From: AG1 sp035559775
Lineage (GTDB): Archaea; Thermoproteota; Thermoprotei_A; Sulfolobales; AG1
Direction of reading: 5' to 3'
DNA length: 19,244 nucleotides
Assembly (NCBI GenBank): GCA_035559775.1
Contig: DATMAU010000065.1
Coordinates: 1-19,244, forward strand
Positions 6,509 to 14,377 of the stretch are shown here, piece by piece. A program made the translations under genes and the position numbers. A model generated the notes under the pieces. It saw only the letters and a list, made by a program, of their open reading frames with translations, did no database searches and had not been told where the DNA came from. Each line of letters begins with the position of its first letter. The first letter of the stretch is position 1.

Positions 6509-8482
6509 TTGACGCTAGCTGTTGCTATTGATGTTGGGGGTACTTTCACAGATTTTGTCTTAATGGATGATACCGGTTCTGTGAGATCCTTTAAGATCCT
6601 TACCAACCCTAGGAAGCCTGAGGAGACTATTGTTAAAGGGTTGGAGATGATCGGGGCTAGGGTATCGGAGATTATACATGCAACAACCATAGCTACCAAT
6701 GCTTTGAGAGGCCAGGTGGGGCTCGAGATCCCAAGGATCGCTTTGATAACCACCAAGGGTTTCAAGGATGTTATAGAGATTGGTAGGCAGAATAGGCCGA
6801 GGCTCTATGACCAGTTCTTCGAAAAGCCAAAACCACTGGTTCCCAGAGAGCTTAGGTTCGAGGTTAGTGAGAGAACAGGGCCCTCGGGGGAGATCATCGT
6901 CCCCCCAGATCCTGGGGAGGTGTCTATGATCGCGGAGAAGATCTCCCGGGCTAGTGTTGATTCGATCGCGATCTCGTTCCTCCACTCATATATAAACCCC
7001 TCAAACGAGATCGCTGTTAAAAAGATCCTTGCTGGGAGGTTTAGATACGTAGTAGCATCGCACGAGATAGCTCCAGAGCCGAGGGAGTATGAAAGAACAT
7101 CCACAGCTGTGGTTAACGCGGTCCTTATGCCTATCGTCTCTAGATATATAGGCTCGCTTGAGGAGAGTCTCAAGAGCTTTGGGAGCCCGAGTCTCTATAT
7201 AATGTCAAGCTCCGGGGGTCTTATAGATACTAGAGAGGCTATTGAGAGACCGATCCAGGTTATAGAGAGCGGTCCCGCTGCAGGTGTTGTTGCAGCTGCA
7301 GAGCTGGCTAGGATGATTGGGGAGAGAAGGGTGATCAGCCTCGATATAGGTGGCACTACAGCAAAGGCTGGGACTATAGTTGATGGTGAGATAGAGATCA
7401 CTAGTGAGTACGAGGTTGGCGGTGAGGCTAATTATGGGAGGATTGTTAAGGGCTCGGGCTATCCTGTGAGATTCCCATTCATAGACCTGGCCGAGGTCTC
7501 TGCAGGTGGGGGCACGATTATCTGGAGGGATGAGGCAGGGGCCCTGAGGGTTGGGCCTATAAGTGCTGGCTCAGATCCAGGGCCTATATGCTATGGTAGG
7601 GGAGGCTCTAGACCCACTATAACGGATGCAAACCTATTGCTTGGAAGGCTTGGAGAAACCCTTCTAGGAGGCTCTATGAGGCTGTATAGTGATAAGGCTT
7701 TGGAGGGTCTCTCAAGGCTTGGAGATCCGTATGAGGTTTCTCTAGAGGCTATAAGGCTAGCAGATCTAGAGGCTGCGAGGGCTATAAGGCTTGTCACAGT
7801 TGAGAGAGGCCTAGACCCCTCCGAGTTCACCTTAATGGCTTTCGGGGGCGCGGGACCCCAGCATGCTGTTGGGATAGCTGAGGAGATGGGGATCAAGAGA
7901 GTAATCATACCACCACTCCCCAGTGTTTTCAGCGCACTGGGCCTCCTACTAGCTGACTGGAGGTTTGAGGCTAGATCCTCATTCCCAAGAGGTATAGAGG
8001 GCGCTTTCAGAGAGCTTGAGGAGAGGCTCCTCAGAAGGCTTGGCAAAGTAGATCTCTTCATAAGATATGCTGACGCCAGGTATGTGGGGCAGGGTTGGGA
8101 GGTCACAGTACCCGTGGGGAGACCAGCATCGCTTGAGGATATAGCGAAGGCTTTTGAGGAGAGGCACCTAGCAACCTATGGCTTTAAGGTCGATAACCCC
8201 GTCGAGGTTGTCACTATAAGGGTTTTCGCTATAGTTAGGAGGAGGAAGCCGAGGCTCAGGGCTCCAGTAAGCTCTAGCCCTGCATCTCCTAGGGGGTATA
8301 GGAGGGTTAATATAGGTGGTAGCTGGGTCGGTGTTCCTGTATATTGGAGAGAGGATCTAGGTGTTGGTTCTCATATCGAGGGGCCTGTACTCATCGATGA
8401 ATATGGATCAACTACAGTGGTTCCCGATGGCTGGAGTGTGGGTGTTGGAGGTTATGGGGAGCTATTGATCGAGAAGATCTAG
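6509..8482 (+). CDS. hyuA: Hydantoinase/oxoprolinase subunit A (HyuA family)
   Basis: This is the ATP-dependent A subunit of the hydantoinase/5-oxoprolinase family (relatives include 5-oxoprolinase, N-methylhydantoinase and acetone carboxylase beta subunit). It activates a lactam or ketone for opening or carboxylation together with subunit B. Counted from TTG 6509 (657 aa): the first phosphate-binding loop is IDVGGTFTDF (7-16), the second ASKHA-type loop is SLDIGGTTAK (277-286), then come GGGTI, SDPGPICYGRGG with PTITDANLLLGRL, FGGAGPQHAVG and the LPSVFSALGLLLAD motif. The C terminus has the beta-rich end (GPVLIDEYGST). TTG 6509 is preferred over GTG 6497 because GGTG lies upstream at the spacing used by neighbouring genes and the protein then begins two residues before the first beta strand. 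Which ring or ketone is used cannot be told. Confidence 0.92.
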   Translation: MTLAVAIDVGGTFTDFVLMDDTGSVRSFKILTNPRKPEETIVKGLEMIGARVSEIIHATTIATNALRGQVGLEIPRIALITTKGFKDVIEIGRQNRPRLYDQFFEKPKPLVPRELRFEVSERTGPSGEIIVPPDPGEVSMIAEKISRASVDSIAISFLHSYINPSNEIAVKKILAGRFRYVVASHEIAPEPREYERTSTAVVNAVLMPIVSRYIGSLEESLKSFGSPSLYIMSSSGGLIDTREAIERPIQVIESGPAAGVVAAAELARMIGERRVISLDIGGTTAKAGTIVDGEIEITSEYEVGGEANYGRIVKGSGYPVRFPFIDLAEVSAGGGTIIWRDEAGALRVGPISAGSDPGPICYGRGGSRPTITDANLLLGRLGETLLGGSMRLYSDKALEGLSRLGDPYEVSLEAIRLADLEAARAIRLVTVERGLDPSEFTLMAFGGAGPQHAVGIAEEMGIKRVIIPPLPSVFSALGLLLADWRFEARSSFPRGIEGAFRELEERLLRRLGKVDLFIRYADARYVGQGWEVTVPVGRPASLEDIAKAFEERHLATYGFKVDNPVEVVTIRVFAIVRRRKPRLRAPVSSSPASPRGYRRVNIGGSWVGVPVYWREDLGVGSHIEGPVLIDEYGSTTVVPDGWSVGVGGYGELLIEKI

Positions 8483-8491
8483 GTGATATCT

Positions 8492-10057
8492 ATGGTATCC
8501 TGGGAGGTTATCTATAAAGCCACTGTATATATAGCTGAGGAGATGGGTGTTGCTCTAAAGAGATCTGCTTTCTCACCGAATATAAGGGAGAGGATGGATC
8601 ATAGCTGCGCTATAGTCAACAAGAATGGCTTGATAGTAGCACAGGCTGAGCATATACCAGTCCATCTAGGGTCTTTCAGGGTCTGTGTTAGGAATATTAC
8701 TAGGCTTCTAAACGAGGGTAAGGTCTATCTAGGCGAGGGCGATATGATCGTTTTCAACGATCCATATATATCTGGTACACACCTAAACGATGTCACCGTG
8801 ATCGCTCCGATATATTATAAAGGAGATCTTGTGGGCTATGTTATTAACAAAGCCCACCAAGTCGATGTAGGAGGCCCCGTACCAGGTAGCATGAACCCCC
8901 TCGCGAGGACTATATATGAGGAGGGCTTCATAATACCCCCTGTTAGGATTGTTAAGGGAGGGTCTATTGATAACGAGATCCTCAGTATGATTGTATCGAA
9001 CACAAAGACCCCCAAGGTTACTGAGGGCGATACAAAAGCCCAGATAGCGGCTAACATTGTTGGTATTAAGAGGGTCTTGGAGCTTGTGGAGAAATACGGT
9101 GTAAATGCTGTGGAGGATGCTTGGGAGAGGGCTATAGAGCATGGTAGGGAGATAGCTCTTAAGAAGATCTCTAGCTGGAGGAGGGGATCTTTCGAAGCTG
9201 AGGATCGTTTGGAGCTCGGGAGAGGGGATCTTGATCCAGTGATAAGGGTGAGGCTCACGATAAGCGATAATGGTGTAGAGGCCGATTTCACCGGAACCAG
9301 CAAGCAGATCGAGGCTCCATATAACGCTGTATATGGGGTAACATATGCAGCCACAGTATTCTCTGTGAGGAGCATAATGGAGGGCGAGATCCCCGTCAAC
9401 GAGGGTTTCTACAGCCTGGTCGAGGTTAGGGCTCCTGAGGGGAGTCTTGTGAACCCTGTAAGACCAGCCCCAGTCTCTGGGGGTAATGTTGAGACATCTC
9501 AGAGAATAGCTGACACGATTCTCAAAGCCCTCTCGATAGCCGTGCCCGAGAGGGTTCCCGCAGCGGGTTCTGGGACTATGTTTAATGTAATGATAGGGGG
9601 TCACGATCCATCTAGAGGGTATTGGGCTTACTATGAAACCATAGGCGGAGGTACTGGGGGGAGGCCTGGGAAGCACGGTGTCTCGGGCGTTCATGTTAAC
9701 ATGACAAATACTCTAAATACTCCTATAGAGGTTGCCGAGAGATCGTATCCTGTGATCTATACGGCATACATGATCAGGGAGAATAGTGGTGGGAGGGGGA
9801 AGTATAGGGGTGGGGATGGCATTATAAGGGCTTTCAAGCTTCTCAGCCCAGCAAGGCTCTCGATAATGGCAGAGAGGATCGAGAGAGCGCCATGGGGTCT
9901 GTGGGGAGGAGGGCCTGGGAAGCCTGGGAGGATCGTTATAAGGAAGAGAGATGGTAGAGAGCTCGCCATGCCGGGCAAGTTCACAGTAGATCTTGAGGCT
10001 GGGGATGAGGTGGTTATAGAGACACCAGGGGGCGGTGGCTGGGGTTCTGGGGAATGA
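8492..10057 (+). CDS. hyuB: Hydantoinase/oxoprolinase subunit B (HyuB family)
   Basis: The B subunit partners HyuA in ATP-dependent cleavage or carboxylation. Diagnostic segments: RMDHSCAIVN near 35, GLIVAQAEHIPVHLGSF near 46-62, GDMIVFNDPYISGTHLNDVT near 84-103, the metal-binding-type HQVDVGGPVPGSMNPLART near 121-139, the PYNAVYG region, APVSGGNVETSQR and the C-terminal Gly-rich PGGGGWG. At 521 residues it is the usual size. ATG 8492 is chosen because AGGTGAT spans the HyuA stop and lies 4 nt before it; GTG 8483, directly after the HyuA TAG, is the alternative. The pair is therefore translationally coupled. No amidohydrolase, transporter or carboxylase subunit neighbours reveal the substrate. 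Confidence 0.92.
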   Translation: MVSWEVIYKATVYIAEEMGVALKRSAFSPNIRERMDHSCAIVNKNGLIVAQAEHIPVHLGSFRVCVRNITRLLNEGKVYLGEGDMIVFNDPYISGTHLNDVTVIAPIYYKGDLVGYVINKAHQVDVGGPVPGSMNPLARTIYEEGFIIPPVRIVKGGSIDNEILSMIVSNTKTPKVTEGDTKAQIAANIVGIKRVLELVEKYGVNAVEDAWERAIEHGREIALKKISSWRRGSFEAEDRLELGRGDLDPVIRVRLTISDNGVEADFTGTSKQIEAPYNAVYGVTYAATVFSVRSIMEGEIPVNEGFYSLVEVRAPEGSLVNPVRPAPVSGGNVETSQRIADTILKALSIAVPERVPAAGSGTMFNVMIGGHDPSRGYWAYYETIGGGTGGRPGKHGVSGVHVNMTNTLNTPIEVAERSYPVIYTAYMIRENSGGRGKYRGGDGIIRAFKLLSPARLSIMAERIERAPWGLWGGGPGKPGRIVIRKRDGRELAMPGKFTVDLEAGDEVVIETPGGGGWGSGE

Positions 10058-10152
10058 GTTCTCGATAAAATGGTCAGGCTTCTCAAGCTCGCAATGCTGA
10101 GGGTAACACGCTGGGTTTTACCGATACTCTTGCCCTGCTTTATTAGTGGTAT

Positions 10153-10161
10153 AGCTTTTAA
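10153..10161 (+). promoter_or_regulatory. TATA box of the winged-helix gene
   Basis: AGCTTTTAA predicts transcription start near 10184. That lies downstream of the ATG at 10170 and supports ATG 10197 as the translation start. Confidence 0.5.
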
Positions 10162-10196
10162 GCCCTGCCATGCTTGATAAGGGATTCGGTGTTGAA

Positions 10197-10547
10197 ATGG
10201 ATCCTAGAGCTAAGCTTGTATCGATATTATCCCATCTTGATGGAAATATCCTAGCACCCTCGGATGTTGTTCTAAAGACAGGGCTGCCTAGATACGAGGT
10301 GCTCGGTGCATTCCACACCCTAGAGGCTCTCGGGATTGTGAGTATTGTGCACAGTAGGAATAACTATAAACTATACACATTATCGGAGCTAGGGAGAAAG
10401 GTTCTCAAGATCCTCATGGATGGAGGCTCTCTAGAGGATCTCGTGGATGGAGGTGTTGGGGTAGGAGGGAGGGGTGCTGAGATCCACGATAATACCGGCT
10501 TGATGGGAAAGACCAGTGAGGAGGCTGTCGAGGCGCCCAGCTCCTAG
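10197..10547 (+). CDS. Small winged-helix DNA-binding protein
   Basis: A probable transcription regulator of 116 residues. Residues 1-70 form a winged-helix-like pattern: helix 1 DPRAKLVSILSHLDGN, helix 2 APSDVVLKTG, recognition helix PRYEVLGAFHTLEALGIV, then the wing SIVHSRNNYKLYTLSELG and a further helix (RKVLKIL). The last 40 residues are Gly-rich and acidic and probably disordered. ATG 10197 is preferred to ATG 10170 because GGTG (10188-10191) lies 5 nt upstream and the TATA box places the transcript start between the two ATGs. It follows hyuAB by about 140 bp with its own promoter, so regulation of hyuAB is possible but not shown. The effector and family (MarR- or ArsR-like) are unclear. 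Confidence 0.65.
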   Translation: MDPRAKLVSILSHLDGNILAPSDVVLKTGLPRYEVLGAFHTLEALGIVSIVHSRNNYKLYTLSELGRKVLKILMDGGSLEDLVDGGVGVGGRGAEIHDNTGLMGKTSEEAVEAPSS

Positions 10548-10720
10548 AACACTTAGCGGGACCCTCGGGATCACTTCCACACTATGATGAGCAATTGTCG
10601 CATTAGTTTTAATCCATATCCAAGGATCTTCCAACGGGTTCTTGATCCATGGTAGCTTGGCGAGGCTTGTGGATGCGGGATTCTCATCTGTTTCATATTA
10701 TGTTTTGTATCCCTATTAAC

Positions 10721-10728
10721 CTATTTAA
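10721..10728 (+). promoter_or_regulatory. TATA box of the PINA-hjc operon
   Basis: CTATTTAA predicts transcription start near 10751, next to GGTG (10748-10751) and the ATG at 10756. The 170 bp before it (10548-10720) show no convincing gene or strong structure. Confidence 0.5.
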
Positions 10729-10755
10729 CGTAGATTCTATAGAGAATGGTGTTGT

Positions 10756-12318
10756 ATGGCTAAGACGGCTTTTGAAGAGATCTATGTGGCTGATCTCTCA
10801 GCCCTGATGGAGGAAGGCGTCTCTAGGCTTGTTGAGGAGGGGAGGATAGGGGGTAAGATCCACGTTATAATCCCTGTTGTGGAAGAGCTTGCCAGGCTTG
10901 CTAGGGAGGGGAGTACTATAGCCTCTGCGGGGCTTGACGAGATCTCTAGGCTTAGGAGGCTCTCTGACCAAGGTGCTATTGAGCTCGCGATCATAGATTA
11001 TCCGAGGGCTAGGCTTGACCAGACAGTGGATCAGGTTGTGAGGAAATACGCTTACGAGGTTGGTGGGAAGATAATAACAGCAGACCCGATCCAGGCATCA
11101 GCATCGAGGGCTATGGGTGTCGATGTTATCGAGGTTGGTAGGAAGCGTTCAGGACTATCTATAGAGAGATTCTTCGACGGCGATACGATGTCTGTTCATC
11201 TCAAGGAAGGGGCTCCGCCTAGGGCTAAGAAGGGGTCTCCTGGGAACTGGTATTTCGTAAGGCTTAGGGAGGAGCCCATGACTAGGGAGGAGGTTGAGAG
11301 GATAGCTAGGGAGATTCTAGAGATGGCCCAGAGCCCCAGGAATGGTGGTTTTATTGAGAGTGAGAGAAGGGGATCAACGATTGTGCAGCTAGGCGACTAT
11401 AGAGTAGTTATCGTGAGACCCCCGCTCGGTGATGGCTACGAGATCACGGTTACCAGACCCATAGCGAGGCCCAGGCTTGAGGATTACAAGCTCCCCGAGA
11501 AGCTCTTGAGAAGGCTTACAGAGAGGGCCGAGGGTATATTGATAGCAGGCTCGCCTGGGATGGGTAAGACGACATTTGCACAGGCTCTTGCCGAGTATTA
11601 TATGAGGATGGGGAGGGTTGTTAAGACCATAGAGAGTCCGAGGGATATGAGGCTACCTAGAGAGGCTTCCCAGTATTCCAAAGTATATGCTAGTGCTGAG
11701 GAGCTCCACGATATATTGCTTCTAAGCAGGCCTGACTACACATTCTTCGACGAGATGAGAGACGATCCTGATTTCAACCTATACATAGATCTCAGACTAG
11801 CTGGTATAGGCATGGTTGGTGTTGTCCACGCAGCATCGCCTATAGATGCTGTGCAGAGGCTCTTGAGGAGGGTCGATCTAGGGATGATCCCGAGCATAGT
11901 TGATACAGTGATCTATATAAACAGGGGTAGTGTTGAGAAGGTCTACGAGATCGGGATGACCGTGAAGCTACCAACAGGCCTTAGAGAGGCAGAGCTCGCC
12001 AGACCGGTAGTTGAGGTTAGGGATTTCCTGAGCGGTGAGCTTGAGTACGAGATCTACACCTTCGGCGAGCAAACAATAGTAGTCCCTGTAAAGAGGCTCA
12101 GACCCTCGGTTAGGGGGCATGCTGGCTCTGTCGAGGCGAAGATCCTGGGCGAGGTTGAGAGACTATTACCAGGCGTGGGAGTCTCTCTCGAGGGGGATAC
12201 GCTCTGGGTTAGTGTTAGTAGGAATAATGTTGTTGATATTGGTAAGAAGTTTGTCAAGGTTAAGAGGAAGATTGAGAAGCAATATGGGGTTAACGTTAAA
12301 CTAAGGATTGAGGAGTAG
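10756..12318 (+). CDS. PINA: PIN-domain, PilT-type ATPase and KH-domain protein
   Basis: A conserved archaeal ATPase. Its Sulfolobus homologue PINA promotes Holliday-junction branch migration and interacts with Hjc, as I recall the literature. Domains in order: PIN domain about 5-128 with acidic residues D13 (VADLSAL), E43/E44 (VVEELA) and D110 (ITADPIQ); a linker and beta-rich region about 140-240; a PilT/VirB11-type ATPase about 240-420 with Walker A GSPGMGKT (265-272), Walker B YTFFDEMRDD (328-337) and H358 in VVHAA; and a C-terminal KH-like domain about 440-520. Full length (520 aa) fits the family. The ATG start has GGTG 4 nt upstream. Its stop overlaps or abuts the start of hjc, so branch migration and junction cleavage functions are coexpressed. 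Confidence 0.9.
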   Translation: MAKTAFEEIYVADLSALMEEGVSRLVEEGRIGGKIHVIIPVVEELARLAREGSTIASAGLDEISRLRRLSDQGAIELAIIDYPRARLDQTVDQVVRKYAYEVGGKIITADPIQASASRAMGVDVIEVGRKRSGLSIERFFDGDTMSVHLKEGAPPRAKKGSPGNWYFVRLREEPMTREEVERIAREILEMAQSPRNGGFIESERRGSTIVQLGDYRVVIVRPPLGDGYEITVTRPIARPRLEDYKLPEKLLRRLTERAEGILIAGSPGMGKTTFAQALAEYYMRMGRVVKTIESPRDMRLPREASQYSKVYASAEELHDILLLSRPDYTFFDEMRDDPDFNLYIDLRLAGIGMVGVVHAASPIDAVQRLLRRVDLGMIPSIVDTVIYINRGSVEKVYEIGMTVKLPTGLREAELARPVVEVRDFLSGELEYEIYTFGEQTIVVPVKRLRPSVRGHAGSVEAKILGEVERLLPGVGVSLEGDTLWVSVSRNNVVDIGKKFVKVKRKIEKQYGVNVKLRIEE

Positions 12319-12322
12319 GGTC

Positions 12323-12802
12323 TTGGAGGGGAGGGTGGGTAGGGCTCCTAGAAGGGGTAGGGCTGGTGTTCAGCAGGAGAGGGATCTAGCGCTAAGGCTA
12401 TGGGAAATGGGTTTCGCAGTGATCAGGGCACCTGCTAGTGGTGCTAAGGCTAAGAGGCTCCTCTACCCAGACCTGGTGGCAATAAGATCTGGGAAGATCT
12501 ATGCGTTTGAGGTTAAGACAAGGATCAAGGAGGAGCCTATATATATAGAGAAGGAGCAGGTTGAGAAGCTCCTAGAATTCATAAGAAGATCTGGTGGGAA
12601 GGGATATATAGCGGTAAAGATCATAGGCTCAGCAGGAGGGTGGAAACTGGTTCCCCTAGAGGTGCTGAAGAAAACAAGGAGCGGTAACTACAAGCTAGAC
12701 GACGAGGCTCTCTCAAAAGCAGTGTCGCTTAAATACCTACACGCGGAGGTTCTTGGCACCAAAGGTCTGGATCACTATATAGAGGATCAAAAGGCGTCCT
12801 AG
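12323..12802 (+). CDS. hjc: Holliday junction resolvase Hjc
   Basis: Hjc is the archaeal structure-specific nuclease that cuts four-way DNA junctions symmetrically. The PD-(D/E)XK core is complete: the basic N terminus with E19 in VQQERD, RAPASG (35-40) with the conserved Ser, D50 in YPDLVAI, E63 and K65 in AFEVK, and the later YIEKEQVEKLLEF helix and YIAVK strand. Archaeal Hjc is about 120-145 residues; this one has 159 because of a C-terminal extension of about 35 residues. The start is uncertain: TTG 12308 overlaps the PINA stop, TTG 12323 has AGGAG 7 nt upstream and is preferred, and GTG 12335 has GGAG 6 nt upstream. Placement after PINA supports a joint role in junction processing. Confidence 0.9.
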   Translation: MEGRVGRAPRRGRAGVQQERDLALRLWEMGFAVIRAPASGAKAKRLLYPDLVAIRSGKIYAFEVKTRIKEEPIYIEKEQVEKLLEFIRRSGGKGYIAVKIIGSAGGWKLVPLEVLKKTRSGNYKLDDEALSKAVSLKYLHAEVLGTKGLDHYIEDQKAS

Positions 12803-12870
12803 CAGGGTTTGAATATCAAGAACATTGATTACCTATATGGCTATAGCACTGGAGCTCTAGCTCTTTATCT

Positions 12871-12888
12871 CTTCATGTTTTCATGAAG
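12871..12888. terminator. Palindrome between convergent hjc and MetF-like genes
   Basis: CTTCATG, TTTT, CATGAAG form a perfect 7-bp stem with a 4-nt loop in the 111-bp gap between two convergent genes. It may act in termination for either strand. Archaeal termination does not require hairpins, so the role is uncertain. Confidence 0.4.
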
Positions 12889-12913
12889 GCTGAAAAGCTG
12901 CTCTGGACTTTTA

Positions 12914-14002
12914 TCAGGATACTGCCTTCCTGACGGTGCGTCCTATCTCGTAGCCTAGTTTATGGTCTCCGAAGGCTGATATGTAGAAGGCGTTGTGTGT
13001 TATTTCTCTCACTATGTTTTCTATAACATCTATGTTTGTTTTTAGAAGCTCCTCTTTATCGATCCTCTCGCTGGAGAGGATCTTTGATATCTTCTCCGGG
13101 ATCCTTATCCCAACCTTGTTTTGGAAGAAGCTAGCTATCTTTCTACTCATTATAGGTATGATCCCTATGATCATGGGCATCTCCTCACCCCCCAAGAGAT
13201 CCCTGGTCATCCTCCTAAACCTCCCAAGAACCTCTGGCTCGAACACTGGCTGTGTTATAACGATCTCAGCCCCAGCCCTCTTCTTAACCCTTAGCTTAAG
13301 AACCTCTGGCTCGAGGGGGCGTGCGTTTATATTGGCTGAACACGCTATTGCCATTCCCTCACCGCCTAGGCCAACCCTCCTGCCAAGGTGGTCTAGGCCG
13401 AGGTCTAGTATGAGTCTTGCTAGATAGATTATTCTCGGGGCATCTAGATCCCAGACGCCCTTGCCACTATCCTCAAGATCCCCTGTTGTTGCTACAATAG
13501 CATCTATACCGCTGAGGGATGCTGCAAGGATCTCTGAGGCTATCTGGCTCCTATCCCTATTCCTAGCGGTAAGCTGTATGCTTACGTGCAGATCCCTATA
13601 GCTATTCTTAGCTATCGACGCATATGGTAGGGAGCTCGGGATAGGATAGCCCCCTGGATTGTCAACAAAATCAACACCATCATATGTAGAGGCTATATCT
13701 CTGAGCTCGTTTGGGATGCTGAGGGGGCTTGAATAGGGCTTAGGCGTATACTCATATACCATGAAAACCCTCCCACCGAGGATCTTCTCAACAGCCCCCC
13801 GAGGTCTTCTAGGCACGGGGTAATAGTTATTGATCTTAAAACCAGGGTCTAGCTTTAGAGTGAACATCCTATCAACAGTCCCCCTCTTAATAGCTGCATA
13901 GTAAGCCATGATCCAGACGCATGCTAGCTTCTCATCCTCACACACAGTATCCCTATAACCACCACAGGGGCCGTTGATCATCCTCTTGGGGCATGTGTTC
14001 AA
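12914..14002 (-). CDS. metF: Methylenetetrahydrofolate reductase homologue with N-terminal Cys-rich domain
   Basis: A probable flavoprotein reducing a methylene-pterin (tetrahydrofolate-type) to the methyl form, for C1 or methionine metabolism. Residues 1-45 form a four-cysteine module (C4, C13 in NGPCGG, C21, C28) like the MTHFR_C/MetV zinc or iron-sulfur domain. Residues 70-362 form the MetF TIM barrel: VYEYTPKP (E84, the usual catalytic Glu position), SIQLTARNRDRSQI (141-154), ATTGDLEDSG (D175 in the TGD motif) and IVITQPVFEPE, all conserved landmarks. The TTG at 14002 is the only start that keeps C4: a stop (TAG) lies three codons further upstream and the next ATG is codon 8. A TATA box lies just upstream, so the mRNA is essentially leaderless. 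Other MetF-family functions are possible. Confidence 0.82.
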   Translation of the reverse strand: MNTCPKRMINGPCGGYRDTVCEDEKLACVWIMAYYAAIKRGTVDRMFTLKLDPGFKINNYYPVPRRPRGAVEKILGGRVFMVYEYTPKPYSSPLSIPNELRDIASTYDGVDFVDNPGGYPIPSSLPYASIAKNSYRDLHVSIQLTARNRDRSQIASEILAASLSGIDAIVATTGDLEDSGKGVWDLDAPRIIYLARLILDLGLDHLGRRVGLGGEGMAIACSANINARPLEPEVLKLRVKKRAGAEIVITQPVFEPEVLGRFRRMTRDLLGGEEMPMIIGIIPIMSRKIASFFQNKVGIRIPEKISKILSSERIDKEELLKTNIDVIENIVREITHNAFYISAFGDHKLGYEIGRTVRKAVS

Positions 14003-14012
14003 AAACGAAACC

Positions 14013-14024
14013 TATATTTAAAAA
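14013..14024 (-). promoter_or_regulatory. TATA box of the MetF-like gene
   Basis: On the minus strand the sequence reads TTTTTAAATATA, about 11-22 nt before the TTG at 14002. The spacing is slightly short for a canonical leaderless start, which leaves the exact start open. Confidence 0.5.
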
Positions 14025-14035
14025 CACCCCGTAGT

Positions 14036-14043
14036 AATAAAAG
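14036..14043 (+). promoter_or_regulatory. Candidate TATA box for the GC-rich RNA
   Basis: AATAAAAG on the plus strand lies about 26 nt upstream of 14065, just before the GC-rich hairpin at 14076-14142. It is divergent from the MetF-like promoter. Confidence 0.35.
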
Positions 14044-14064
14044 CGTGAAAATCGAAACCAAATC

Positions 14065-14142
14065 TATTCCCAGGCGGGGCCCAGCCCCAGGCAACCTATG
14101 TGTGAACGTCATCGGGGGTGGGGTTCCCTGGGTCCGGGCCCC
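14065..14142 (+). ncRNA. Candidate GC-rich structured RNA
   Basis: A very GC-rich island stands out in AT-rich intergenic DNA. GGGGCCC (14076-14082) pairs perfectly with GGGCCCC (14136-14142). Inside it, CCCAGG (14086-14091) pairs with CCTGGG (14127-14132), and AACC (14093-14096) pairs with GGTT (14122-14125), leaving an apical loop of about 25 nt. In thermophile genomes such islands often mark structured RNAs. A plus-strand TATA-like box lies 26 nt upstream. I see no match to tRNA, 5S, SRP or RNase P RNA, and no clear C/D boxes; an ACA lies 14 nt past the stem. The strand is inferred from the TATA box only. A protein-coding role is unlikely. Confidence 0.45.
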
Positions 14143-14260
14143 ATATAATTAATAATACAGGAGGGGGTAAAAAACACGCTCTTCATTAACCAACCGACAC
14201 AGGCTTCGATGATCTAGTCTGTTCTGATCTAGCTATAGCTTTTCACCGCTCTATTTATCC

Positions 14261-14268
14261 TTTTAAGC
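14261..14268 (+). promoter_or_regulatory. TATA box placed for a leaderless ATG at 14291
   Basis: TTTTAAGC is centred 26 nt before the ATG at 14291, the standard archaeal distance to the transcription start. Confidence 0.35.
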
Positions 14269-14290
14269 TTGTTCGGCTCAGCCTAGTTTC

Positions 14291-14377
14291 ATGGATAGGT
14301 GTGTGGAGTATCTTAGTAGCTATTACGCTGTGTTCCCATATATTCAGCCTGGACAGCGTGTCTGGATATGTTTCTAA
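14291..14377 (+). CDS. Possible leaderless small ORF (28 codons)
   Basis: In the 300-bp stretch between the GC-rich island and the AAA gene, an ATG lies exactly where a transcript from the TATA box at 14261-14268 would begin. The frame gives MDRCVEYLSSYYAVFPYIQP and ends VWICF, 28 residues in all, with aromatic and hydrophobic character. A second frame from GTG 14301 to 14435 (44 codons) begins with a hydrophobic segment and overlaps it, so a frameshifted or decayed gene is another reading. No family is recognised. The promoter spacing is the main support; the ORF is short enough to occur by chance. Confidence 0.25.
   Translation: MDRCVEYLSSYYAVFPYIQPGQRVWICF

Noticed and set aside
8783..9694. 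303-codon antisense ORF on the minus strand
   Set aside because: It lies wholly inside hyuB, which has full family conservation. The antisense translation has no recognisable domain; it is a shadow frame.
10070..10177. 35-codon hydrophobic ORF after hyuB
   Set aside because: No Shine-Dalgarno or TATA box at a suitable distance; it overlaps the promoter of the winged-helix gene and is short enough for chance.
10170..10196. Upstream ATG of the winged-helix gene
   Set aside because: It lies before the transcription start predicted from the TATA box at 10153-10161, whereas ATG 10197 has GGTG at the right spacing.
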